Below are positions 48,101-58,680 of a stretch of DNA of 64,000 nt, one piece after another (the first letter of the stretch is position 1; each line of letters begins with the position of its first letter). Made by a program: the position numbers and the translations under genes. The notes under the pieces are model-generated. The model was not told where the DNA came from, made no database searches, and saw only the letters and a program-made list of their open reading frames with translations. This DNA is from Celoporthe dispersa (taxonomy: Eukaryota; Ascomycota; Sordariomycetes; Diaporthales; Cryphonectriaceae): the NCBI GenBank assembly GCA_016584495.1, contig WAID01000002.1:558001-622000 (forward strand), written 5' to 3'.

Positions 48101-48537
48101 GCATTCGAATCGTACCTGCAGAGGAGTCAGACGACGCCAGAGTGGGGAGTATACACGTTTTGGCCAAAACCTTACGGATTACTGGGTTCTCGTCGTAGAA
48201 TGACGACTTCGCCAGGAGTGACGAGACCATTGTAGTATCGACAGCCGACGATGCGCTCGTCCAAAGAACCGTACAACTGCAGGTCAGGACCATCATCAGC
48301 CTGAGTGAGGTCTACCACTTCTGGCTCATCGTCGCCATAAAGATCATGCCGCTGGCGAGCGAGTGGTCGGTTGGATCCCTGGGGTGGCACCGAGTAGCTG
48401 GACGGCGTGCCGTACGCATCGCGACAAGACAATCCTCGACTAGCCGAAGCGGCAATCCGTGGAGTCTTCACCCCATGAGCAGCGCTAGGCTCTTCTGTGA
48501 GGTCAATAATCTCGCGAGGACGCTTGCGAGGAGGCAT
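45176..48537 (-). CDS. HLTF/Rad5-like SNF2 translocase with HIRAN and RING domains
   Basis: An 890-residue nuclear DNA-damage-tolerance protein; relatives remodel stalled forks and polyubiquitinate PCNA. Eight exons: 48537-48176, 48115-47974, 47797-47189, 47104-46518, 46419-46312, 46260-45835, 45665-45454 and 45402-45176. Residues of about 90-185 form a HIRAN domain (GCRYYNGLV, PYDSNAVRVDNVLGNQVGHL) that binds DNA 3' ends. SNF2 motifs are ADDMGLGKTLQM (about 350) and ILDEGH (about 442). A C3HC4 RING (CPVC to CPMC, about 650-687) sits between the helicase lobes, followed by SLAVCSVGLNL and the motif VI region AVDRVHRLGQTRPTT. The junction after TLI is one residue short of the usual TLIVAP; an alternative splice plus one A removed at 47096-47099 would restore VAPKSV. 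The order HIRAN-SNF2-RING-SNF2 matches HLTF; it is shorter than yeast Rad5. Confidence 0.9.
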
Positions 48538-49315
48538 GGCGAGATTTGGCTATAGAATATCGTTCAGAGAAGTTGGGCATGTGGTCGCAAACGCGTCCGA
48601 TAGAAGTGAAGGCGTTTGTTGTCAACGCGAAAAGGAGGTAGGGCCCAGAGACTGTTTAGGCTTGGGAAGTTTAGAGTTTGTGTAGGATTCTCATTAAATT
48701 TGAACCCGGGTTCTCAAACCTTCGGAATTAAGGCCTGTGAGTTTGCAGCTTCCTGCATTTTGATTTTTGCGAATGTCGAAGTCAAGCACAGGCAAGCTGT
48801 TGGGCATGCATGGGCAGGCGCGACCCGGCACGAAAGCACGTGCTCAAGGAAGTGCCAAATAAGTATCCAGGGGTGCACATGTTTATTTACCTCTGGAAGT
48901 TCTCAGCTCCTACGCCCGCAGGCCCTCATATTCAATACTCATGGAACCACTGGATCACCATCTACAGATCGCAGCACAAGCAGTCTCATTCTTGGAACGT
49001 CGTCTCTTCGCAGGTATACTACATACACGTAGTATGTACAGAGAGTCGAGACAAGGACGGACCATCTGTGTATTGAGCCTTATGCTATAGCCCTTATGGT
49101 AAGTCTAACCCACAAGTGCAAGGGTCTGCTGACAAGATGCAGGGGGCTGTTCAGGGGATCACCCGCTGAAGGCTGCCCCCGGACGGGGAGCCTCCAATCC
49201 CTGTCCACTGATTAGATATCGCATCGCGGGGCGAAATTTTTGAATGATTTGCGACAGCAGCAGTCCTGGAGTCCAGACACCGGCCTCCACAGCGACAACT
49301 TTGCTCGCGGCCGTC
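48538..49315. promoter_or_regulatory. Divergent promoter region of the helicase and TYW1
   Basis: 778 bases between two divergent starts. No repeat array or assignable site is seen. Confidence 0.4.
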
Positions 49316-51677
49316 ATGGCGTTCAACCCCTTCAGCGTCAGCCCCTGGCTATCGCATTGGTACGACTGTAAGTTTTTCTGGTCGAACCTGTCTTTCTGTG
49401 TGCCTCGCTGATAGCCGACATAGCGAGTGTCGAACTCTGGCATTCACGTCGAACCGAGATCATTTTGGCGACCGCCGTCCTCCTCATTGCGCTAAGGGTG
49501 TATCTGCACCTCACTAACAGTCCCGAACCACCTCAACTCTTGCCGAATCTCTATGGAAAGACAAATGAGGAACCCTCGCTGCCAAAAAGGCAAAAATGGC
49601 GACGCAAAATCCGGCAGATCAGATGGCCCGCGCAGGATAAGAGGGGGAGCTGCCCAAGCGCAAGGGCTCGGGGGCACAGCCGGAAAAGAGACAGATCAAG
49701 ACACTCGTTTTCTATTCGTCTCTTACAGCCAACACCGAAAAGACAGCAAAAGACTTTGCAAAGAGTTTTGCTCGGTCGCTGGGAGACGTCCCGAGAGACT
49801 CTCAATGTTCTTTTGTGGAGCCTGAAGCACTGGACTTGGCCGAGCTGGATTTGGACGAATACTTCATCAGCCCGCCGCAGTACAAGCATGCGCAGGATGT
49901 CGAGACTGACCTCTTCTACCTGTTCCTGCTGCCAAGCTACAATATCGATACGATTAACGACACATTCCTAGAACACCTGAAAGAGACCCATCACGACTTC
50001 AGGATAGACACTGCACCATTGTCGTCGATACTTGGCTATTCTGTGTTCGGCTTTGGCGATAAAGAGAACTGGCCGACCGAGGAAGAGGGCTTTTGTTTCC
50101 AAGCAAAAGAACTCGACAAATGGATGGCGAAGCTCACTGGTCGCAAGCGAGCGTATCCTCTAGGCATGGGCGACACAAAGCGCGATGCCGCCGAGAGACT
50201 TCACGAGTGGGCGGCTGGGCTAGTCGACGTGTTGGCACAGCTAGCACAGAACGGATCCCTGGGAGAGGGTGTCCCCGGGTCGGGAGACGCTGTGGAAAGC
50301 GACGACGAAGCTGATGCTGATCAAGATGACGGCGAAGTCGTAGTCGATGGCGGCCCGCAGAGCCGATCGGCCAGGTCGAAGTTACCAAGCTCCTTGGATG
50401 ACATGGAGGATCTGGGGCTTGTCTTGCAGAACGCCAAGGGGGATGGAGAGCCCAAGCCAGCCGCCCCTCTGGCTGTCGACTTCACAACCACCTCCAAGAG
50501 GAAGACCCCAATGCAGGCTGTCAAGGAGATGGTGCCAAAGGGCTCGCCGACCTACAACTCCTTGACAAAGCAAGGGTACTCGATCGTCGGCACCCACAGC
50601 GGTGTCAAAATTTGCCGGTGGACGAAGTCTGCCCTCCGTGGGCGAGGTTCCTGCTACAAATTCTCATTTTACGGCATCAACTCTCACCAGTGCATGGAAT
50701 CAACGCCGTCTCTTTCATGTTCCAACAAGTGCGTCTTCTGCTGGCGTCACGGTACAAACCCGGTCGGGACCACCTGGAGATGGGTAGTCGACCCTCCGGA
50801 TCTTATCTTCAACGGCATCAAGGAGAACCACTACAAGAAGATCAAGACGCTGCGGGGCGTGCCTGGCGTTCGGGCGGAGCGTTTCGCAGAGGCCATGCGC
50901 ATCCGCCACTGCGCGCTGAGCCTGGTCGGAGAGCCAATCTTCTACCCCCACATCAACGAGTTCCTCGGCATGCTGCACAAGGAGCATATAAGCAGTTTCC
51001 TCGTGTGCAATGCACAGCACCCGGATCAGCTGGCTGCGCTGAAGCATGTCACACAATTATACGTGTCGATCGATGCCTCGAACAAGGACTCGCTACGCAA
51101 GATAGACAGACCTCTGCACCGCGATTTCTGGGAGCGCTTCCAGCGATGTCTGGAGATCCTGCGGGAGAAGCGTTTCCACCAGAGGACAGTTTTCAGGTTG
51201 ACGCTGGTCAAGGGCTTCAACATTGACGATGAGGTGGCGGGCTACGCAGATCTCGTGGAGAAGGCTCTTCCATGCTTCGTTGAGGTCAAAGGTGTCACTT
51301 ATTGCGGCACCTCGACTTCTTCCAATGCGGGCCTCTCCATGGCCAACGTACCCTTCTACGAAGAAGTGTGTGAATTTGTTACGGCTCTAGACCGTGAACT
51401 CGAACGCCGTGGTCTACAGTATGGGATCGCCGCGGAGCACGCTCACAGCTGTTGCATCCTGCTGGGCAGTGAACGCTTCAGGGTCGACGGAAAATGGAGA
51501 ACGCTCATCGACTACGATCGGTTCTTTGAGCTCCTTGAGGAGAGAGGCCCAGACGGTGACTTCTCGCCAGAGGACTACATGGGCGAAGAGACCCCGGAGT
51601 GGGCCACCTGGGGCAACGGAGGCTTTGATCCCAGGGACCAGAGAGTTGATAGGAAAGGTAGACCATTGGATATCTGA
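49316..51677 (+). CDS. TYW1: TYW1, tRNA 4-demethylwyosine synthase, one-base frameshift
   Basis: About 771 residues. The enzyme condenses N1-methylguanosine-37 of tRNA-Phe with pyruvate to make 4-demethylwyosine, using a radical-SAM [4Fe-4S] cluster and a flavodoxin-like domain; it acts at the ER face. Exon 1 is 49316-49367 and exon 2 is 49415-51677, with a 47-base intron. A membrane anchor (TEIILATAVLLIALRVYLHL) is near residue 40. The flavodoxin part starts at IKTLVFYSSLTANTEKTAK. A long acidic linker leads to the radical-SAM motif SLSCSNKCVFCWRH near residue 450, then SLVGEPIFYPHI and YVSIDASNKDSL. The N-terminal anchor and the flavodoxin domain are in different frames. Adding one G to the run 49643-49647 joins them (KRGELPKRKG) with a length divisible by three. 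The rest is intact over more than 650 residues, so sequencing error is likely. Confidence 0.9.
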
Positions 51678-52260
51678 AAATAAATATTGGATGCATCTAA
51701 TACACAAGAAGAATTCAGTCAGTGTACACTAAATATCACGGCGTGCTGTGGGTGCCACTCTCCTCGAGATCCGTCCAACCCATTTCACAACTCATATAAT
51801 CCATCGTACAAGTGACTGATCACAAGGTATCTCGGGAAGTAGGTTCTAGTGGTCGTTTTCATCCTGACACCCTCCTCCATTGCTTGCTCTTTAATGTTTA
51901 TAGTGAGCAACTGGACATGGCCACCCCAGACCCCCTTGTTCAATGCTATGATACACGCACATCCGTTCCTTTCGCGCGTCGCCTCGTTATCAACGAGGCT
52001 TTTGCTCCCAAGATGAGCTGGACTCTCCCCTATGCGGGGTGTGGATATCACTCATCCAAATGCAAAGTTTCCTTATCTGAGAATTTCATCACCGCCCGCC
52101 ACAGCCCCTGCCGCCTCTGATGTTCGGATTTCTTCCCGAGTTTGAGTCGTTGTATTTGGTGAAGGCGTCGTGCCACGATGAAGAGCGGAGAATTGATAAA
52201 TTACGTCGGCGTGAATTCTTCCGGTCATCGCTCCATATGGGTGTCGTTGACAGCCGTATC
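51678..52260. other. Intergenic region between convergent TYW1 and TOM20
   Basis: Shared 3' flanks; no gene is recognised. Confidence 0.6.
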
Positions 52261-52981
52261 TTAGTCCAGGCCAACGGTGGGCATGTCGCCCATTGCTCCT
52301 AGGTTAGGCATGCCGGGCATGCCGGGCATGCTCCCAGAGTCTAGTCGCAGGCTTCCGTCGTAGGCAATCATCTCCGCGAGGAGGTCGAGGATAGGCTAGA
52401 ACGCAGTCAGTACCACTGTCCAGCAGTAACCACCGCCCTAGGAAAAAAAAATCATCGTAGTCGCTGGGAGCGCACCTTGGGCACAGTCTTGTCGTAGATA
52501 CCGATCAGGTCCCCAGGCTGAGGGTAGACCTTGAGGCCCTTGTAGAACGCCAGCGCGGCATCGATGGCGCGCGACGGGTCGCTGCCCAGCTGCTCGCCCA
52601 TGGTGACCTGGTCCAGGAAATACGCCTCCTTCTCCTCGACGCTAGTGGGGAAGCCCTCCTCCTTGGCCTCGTCGACGGCCTGCTTGATAGCCTCGCGCTG
52701 ATGCAGGTTCTCGACCTCGGCGTCCACCTTGGCCTGGCGTGCCTGGCGCCGCTCGTTGCGCCGCAGCTGTCTTCGGAACTCGGGCTTGCTGCGGCGGGCG
52801 TGATCGAAGTAGACGGCGTAGGCTGCCGAGGGAGAGCGTCATGGTCAGCTAGGGGGATCGCGTGATTTGGGTCCGGGGGACTTGTTAAAGCAGAGAGGGA
52901 CGTGATCATACCGAGGAGGCCGGTGGCCACTGCGGCTGCTGTTGCAGTCGCTATGAGTGCTGTTTGCTGTGATGACGCCAT
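52261..52981 (-). CDS. TOM20: Mitochondrial import receptor subunit Tom20
   Basis: A 183-residue outer-membrane receptor that binds presequences and hands them to the TOM pore. Three exons: 52981-52912, 52822-52476 and 52395-52261, all in frame. The N-terminal anchor (ALIATATAAAVATGLLAYAV) is followed by the basic YFDHARRSKPEFRRQLRR stretch typical of Tom20. The single TPR-like receptor domain reads EKEAYFLDQVTMGEQL and AALAFYKGLKVYP. The C-terminus carries MPGMPGMPNLG, the Gly/Met/Pro-rich tail seen in fungal Tom20. The donor of intron 2 is an atypical GTGCGC. Confidence 0.94.
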
Positions 52982-53538
52982 TGTCAATGTGTGGATGTGA
53001 TGGTGTTGGAGACGAGGCAAGTCGAAGAGGAATACGGCAGGTTAACAAAGTGAGAACCACAAGGCTGGTCTTTGTGTATGCGTAGTAGTAAAACGATGTT
53101 GTCTCGCGCCGCCAAGGTGGACGAAATCGCCAAGTTACTCGGGTAAGGCAACAAATGCGCTTTTGCGACGTTGGTTTTCGAGATGGTCAATTGCAGATTC
53201 CGTCGGAGCTCTGAATTCGAACTGCTGCTGCTCTGTGAGCTCATACCAACAATTTTTTGCGCCTGGGCCGGCAGGGGACCCCAGCAGGCTGTCAACGGGC
53301 CCCATGTCAACTGAGCCAGGGCCAGCAGGAGCACTCCCCATTACCTAATCACCACCCTGGCTGTCTCAGGCTCCCTTTCCTACTATGGATAACCTCCCTC
53401 CTCTTAAAGTTCGACGTCACAAGGCCTTGATCTATCAGCCCTCTGCGTCTCGCGCAGGTCCGTAGCTGTCGACACAGGCCGGGCTCCTGTACGCTACCCC
53501 ATAACCTGTCCCTCCGTGGACCGGAGCAGCCGCCAGCC
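52982..53538. promoter_or_regulatory. Divergent promoter region of TOM20 and EXO84
   Basis: 557 bases between two head-to-head starts; no particular site can be assigned. Confidence 0.4.
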
Positions 53539-55668
53539 ATGTCTTCGCTGCGAAAAGGCCCCAAGAGGGTCAACACGCGCCCTACAATCAGCGCGCCCAT
53601 CGCTGCCAATGGGGCACCCGTGCCGAGAAGCACGGGAGGGACCATGGCTGTCAACGCACCGCCAGTCCCTCAAGCTCGACCGCGCCCGCCCCCCTCAGGC
53701 AGGAGGCAAGACATCCGACTATGTCAAGCGCCGGTACTCTACCAGATACAACATTCCCGATAACTTCGATGTCACCGCTGCGCCGCCCATGCCGTCTATG
53801 CCGACGATCGATAAGTACGAGCCCTACCGGAAGCCGGCACCAGCAGCAGAGGCCCCGAGATCTAGGTCCGGAGCACCGGGCGGGGCCCCAAGCGTCAACG
53901 TCAAAGACCTGAGGGACCCGAGGTTCAAGGCGGAGGACTATGTGAACAGGACCTTGGCGAACGCGACAGAGGATGAGCTCCGCGAGTTCGAGGAGCAGCT
54001 CCAGAAGCTGGAAGGCCGGGCCGCCGCCGACCTGCAACAGAATGTGTACCAGAATAGGACTCAGTTCATCAAGATCAGCAAGGAGGCGGAAACCCTCAAG
54101 GCGCAGATGCGTGGCCTGAAGAACCTCATGTCGGAGCTCAAGACAAACACAACCGTGCTGCGGTCCGTGTCATCTCGGAATAATGACGAATCGAACGGGG
54201 TGAACGGTGGATCGTTCTCGTCCGGCATGAGCAAGAGAGACAAGCGCAGTTCCGTGGCAGACAGGACAGCATTGTGGAATTCGCAACTCCAGGTCAGTGC
54301 TTGTGGCCCCCCGAAGCACAGCTCATTAATTCTCACATGGAGTACAGGCTCTCTATAAGAACATTGAAGGCTCGCAGAAATTCCTGCCCAATACGCCAGG
54401 TCGCCACATCATCCAGAATGCGGGTTTGTGGATCGAGTTGGACAATGCGACGTATAAATCTAGACGGTCTATCGCCATCGTCCTGCTGAACGACCATCTA
54501 CTCATTGCGTCGCGTAAGAAGCGAAAGACTGAGGCAACGGACTCCCGGGGCCCGGCTGTCAAGCTGGTTGCTGATAGGTGCTGGCCTCTGCTTGACATCG
54601 AGGTTGTGGACATGGCGGGGACCCACGAGTCTTCTAACAGCAGGACGAAGCTTGCAGATGCCATTATGGTCCGTGGTGTGGGTCAGGAGTCCGTCATTTA
54701 CCGGACAGAGAAGCCGGACGATCCGGACAAGCGAACACTGCTGCTGAACGTCCGCAAGGTGGTCGAGGACCTGCGAAGGAACATCCAGTCCGAGAGGGAA
54801 GCGAACAACAAGGCCAAGGAGACCATTAATTACTTCGCATCTCGGGATCCTGGTCTTTTGCAGAAGACGGAGCTCCTCGAGACGCTGTCGGATATCAAGG
54901 ACATGCTCATCGAGGTGGATGGGAAGCAACAGAACCTCCGATGGGTTGAGAGTCAGATGGATGACCTCGACATTGACATCGCACTGCAGCGGATTGAGCC
55001 AGCTGTAGGGCGAGTGGAGAAGCTGAAGGGTCTCGCCCGGAGCCTTAGGAATAATACCGTGGCGCAGGACTTTATCGAATTCAAGGTGGAGGAGCGATGT
55101 TCTCGTCTGGCCGCCCTCGTCACACGAGAGCTCGTAAACTCCCACAACCTGCCTGGTAAGACCAAGCAACATGTCAGCTGGCTGACCCGGCTTGGGTTCG
55201 AGGATCGCGCACGAGAGGCGTATCTCGAGGCGAGGAGCCAGATTATTCAGAAGCGATCCCGGTAAGTTATGCTCGAGCCCAGACCCTCTCTACCTTGGCA
55301 AGACTAACAAATACTACAGACAGTGCATCTTCCAAGGAGATCTGCATTCCTACATCTGGCAGCTGTCCTTTGTCTACTTCACTATCATCAAGAACACGGT
55401 CAGCTGCTTTCAGGGATGCTTTCCGCCACCCATGATGAGTGCCTGCGTCAGGTGGGCCAAGGAGGAGGTCGAGGCGTTCAATGTCATCCTGGCGCGGCAG
55501 CTCAGCAGCACGGAGAAGGGGACGGAGGCGTGGACAAAGTGTATGGACCGGGCTAAGGAACATGCGCAGATGCTCTCCGAGGTTGGACTTGATTTTCGGA
55601 ATCTTGTTGGGCAGGAACCTGTCGTCAACGCAGCTGATAGCGGGCCGATCGGCTTGGGCTTGACCTGA
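53539..55668 (+). CDS. EXO84: Exocyst complex subunit Exo84, apparent one-base frameshift
   Basis: About 671 residues. Exo84 is part of the octameric exocyst that tethers secretory vesicles at growth sites. Exons are 53539-54292, 54348-55261 and 55320-55668. Donors are GTCAGT and GTAAGT, with an ACTAAC branch site in intron 2. It starts MSSLRKGPKR with a Pro/Ala-rich leader, then GKTSDYVKRRYSTRYN, a coiled coil (EFEEQLQKLEGRAAADLQ), a PH-like region (GLWIELDNATYKSRRSIAIVLLNDHLL, quoted in two parts elsewhere) and C-terminal helical bundles. The leader and the KTSDYVKRRY segment are in different frames. Removing one C from the run 53689-53694 joins them. An alternative is a 49-base intron 53650-53698, but its donor would be GTCAAC, unlike others here. 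Confidence 0.88.
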
Positions 55669-56687
55669 GACACATGATATGGACTGAGGGGTATTCTTAT
55701 CGTAAATGTCAGAGGAGGATGACACTGATGGTAGTGTTGGGTCGGTGTCCATCACAATATGCATAACTTGGCCCCATTCTCATTATCATTAGCTCGTGAG
55801 GCGGGCGTACAATGTCTGGGTGTTTAGGCGCACGTTAATGACCCTCGATAGTCGCCAGCACTTGTTTCTTACGACATCATGTTTCTCGACAAATTCTTAC
55901 GCAGGCGAATGAAATAATATGCTTAGTGAGAGGAGAGTCTCTTCACCCCTACCTCCTTAATTTTGCCTCTTTTTTTTTAAAAAAAAAAACCCTCTCTTAG
56001 CCTTGACCTGCTTGGACATTTTATTTCTACAGCTGTTCAGTAGTTCTTCATATTGTGATCGCTCATTAGTTCTAGTTTTTCTCCTGGTTGTAAATAAATA
56101 AATAAAAAATAAGAGGAGAGAAAAGCATAGTGAACATACGTTCTGGCCAGAGCAACAGCTGCCATTATCTGGGCGTCGTCTATTGCGCAAGAGATGCCTG
56201 CCCCTTTATGTTGGGCACAGGTCGAACCTATCAGCAGCTCGTTAGCGTGGTACGCGTGATTTGGCCGTGCGCTGGTCAGGGGAAGTAAGCAAGGACGCAG
56301 GCGCCCCAGCACTCGCAGTCTCCGCAATTCCCTGCCTCGCCTGAAGCAACCTTGCCTTGCCTTGCAACCCATCCCACCATCGATCATCGACCATCGCCCT
56401 TCGTCCCACAAAGGTCTCCCTCATCACACGCCTTGATACCCCATCGCGACCTTGACACATCTCACGTGCCCACCCGCACCACATCAACGGGCTATCCCGT
56501 CTCGAACGAGTTCGCTGCGCCAGCTGGAGCTAGCTTAGGGATCCGATTGCGAAACAAGCACCGACTCCTTCCCACAAACGTCATACCTCTTGTGTGTGAT
56601 TGAAGCTGTCGACAACCTCACGACCTCGGTCCCTCCTGATCTAGCTCACGCCGTCTCCTCTCCTTCGGCGACCACAAGGCATTCAGC
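55669..56687. other. Intergenic region upstream of PP2A
   Basis: It includes the EXO84 3' flank, an A/T homopolymer junction at about 55972-55990, and a probable long 5' leader of the phosphatase gene. No separate gene is recognised. Confidence 0.5.
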
Positions 56688-58051
56688 ATGGACACCAACA
56701 TGGAGGATGTCGGTCGCGTGCCCACTCGACCTGGCGCCTGCCCCTCTTTCGGAGCCTACCACGATCAGCGACACCGATGGCTGGATTGAAAACCTGATGA
56801 AATGCAAACAATTGGCGGAGTCAGATGTGCAGAGGCTGTGCGAAAAGGTCAGGATCCCCTTGAGGCTCCTACACACCATGGTGACGGCGTCCTGCGCTGC
56901 TCCCTGATCGAACGCCCCTGGCCCTTGATCTGGGCTCGTCCTTCCGAACCAGCTGTCACAAGTTCGCAGGTTGACCAATATTACAGGCGCGCGAGGTCCT
57001 TCAGGACGAGTCTAACGTCCAACCAGTTGTACGTATCTCGAGCTCAGGCCTGCTGTCTCAACACGCGTGCTCACTGTTTGCTATAGAAATGCCCCGTGAC
57101 GGTGTGCGGCGATATCCACGGTCAATTTCATGACCTGATGGAGCTCTTCAAGATTGGTGGTCCCAACCCAGACACCAACTACTTGTTCATGGGTCAGTAT
57201 CGAATCTATGTGCTGCCTATTCCTGCTCGAATACTGACGGGGAGTGGCAGGCGACTATGTCGACCGTGGGTACTACTCCGTGGAGACCGTCACCCTTCTC
57301 GTCGCCCTGAAGATACGATACCCACAGCGCATCACCATCCTTCGCGGCAACCACGAGTCGCGCCAGATTACCCAGGTCTATGGGTTCTATGACGAGTGCC
57401 TCCGCAAATACGGAAATGCCAACGTCTGGAAGTACTTCACCGACCTATTCGACTACCTCCCCCTGACCGCCCTCATCGACAACCAGATCTTCTGCCTCCA
57501 CGGAGGTCTGTCCCCTAGCATCGATACCCTCGATAACATCCGAGCCCTGGATCGTATCCAGGAGGTTCCCCATGAGGGACCCATGTGCGACCTGCTGTGG
57601 TCAGACCCGGATGACCGTTGCGGATGGGGCATCTCCCCTCGCGGTGCAGGTTACACCTTCGGACAGGACATATCCGAGGCATTCAACCACAACAATGGCT
57701 TAACCCTGATTGCTCGAGCTCATCAGCTGGTGATGGAGGGCTATAACTGGTCTCAAGACCGTAACGTGGTCACCATCTTCTCTGGTAGGTCCCTGTTCCG
57801 CAGCGGCCCCTATAACATAGTTCCAGTGCGCTGACACCACGCAGCCCCCAATTACTGCTACAGATGCGGTAACCAGGCTGCTATAATGGAGATCGATGAA
57901 CACCTGAAGTATACCTTGTAAGTCTCGAGACCTCCTACACTACACAAGCGACACTGCAATGACTGACCTTGAGTTCAGCCTTCAATTCGACCCGTGCCCA
58001 AGGGCTGGTGAGCCCATGGTCTCAAGACGGACGCCAGACTATTTCCTCTAA
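56688..58051 (+). CDS. Protein phosphatase 2A catalytic subunit, apparent one-base frameshift near the start
   Basis: About 328 residues. It is the metal-dependent Ser/Thr phosphatase that works with A and B subunits in cell-cycle and morphogenesis control. Six exons: 56688-56847, 56987-57028, 57087-57192, 57251-57784, 57845-57917 and 57979-58051. Catalytic motifs are GDIHGQ, GDYVDRG and RGNHE, and the C-terminal TPDYFL ends in the Leu that is carboxymethylated in PP2A. The start MDTNMEDVGRV and the segment SEPTTISDTDGWIENLM are in different frames. One extra base lies within about 56715-56748, most simply one C of CC at 56730-56731. A 49-base intron from 56706 with a GTCGGT donor is the alternative. 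PP2A catalytic subunits are essential, so a real frameshift is unlikely. Confidence 0.93.
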
Positions 58052-58680
58052 GCGAAAAGGCAGTCTTGGCGCGTTCTTTACATCTTGGTCTTGCACAGCA
58101 ATCGAAGCAAATAGCCCGCCTGAACTTATATCCTGCATTTTGTGTGTTCTTGTGGTGCGTTGCGGTCGAGGCTTAGAGTCGAGAGAGGGAGTGTTGAAGT
58201 AGATGTGTCATGACCGTGATGGCAACAGTACCTGAGAGGTGCCTCCTACACTTGTGTGCGGCATACATCAACTAGACCCCCGACAGAATACACATGCCAC
58301 TACAGGTGGACCTGTCTAGACCAGAGACAAGACTCTAGACGTCCCTTTGCAAGCCGGGTCGACCTAATGAAAAGACTATTCATCATGCTGGCGGCCTTGA
58401 TATCAAGATAAAGAGCTGATATCAATCCTAGAGTGTCACTCAACAATTGTCACAAAGTAGACTAGTGATGTGCTGATTAAATTAATAGTACTTTGGCATA
58501 TGCTGCCAGCGATACCTTCTAGGATGCAATGCTCGAGCGTCTAATCTAAATGCATCAAAACAAACCAAAGAAAGAGATCTTTGAGTTCCTTTTCCCCTTA
58601 TGTGCTCCCTTGAATCATACTTACAACCAGTGAACATACACACACACACAGAGAGAGAGAGAGGCATGGATGCATGCCCC
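58052..58680. other. Intergenic region between convergent PP2A and DUF3112 genes
   Basis: It contains a CA then GA compound microsatellite at 58637-58663; otherwise nothing is recognised. Confidence 0.6.
58637..58663 (+). repeat. (AC)n(AG)n compound microsatellite
   Basis: About seven AC units are followed directly by about seven AG units, ending 18 bases before the stop of the membrane-protein gene. Confidence 0.85.

Noticed and set aside
53650..53698. 49-base intron in EXO84 exon 1
   Set aside because: It keeps phase, but the donor would be GTCAAC. The C6 run at 53689-53694 is a simpler cause given similar errors nearby.
56706..56754. 49-base intron in PP2A exon 1 as explanation for the frame change
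   Set aside because: It keeps phase, but the donor GTCGGT is unlike the GTAAGT/GTGAGT/GTATGT donors of this region, and a one-base indel explains it better. Not fully excluded.
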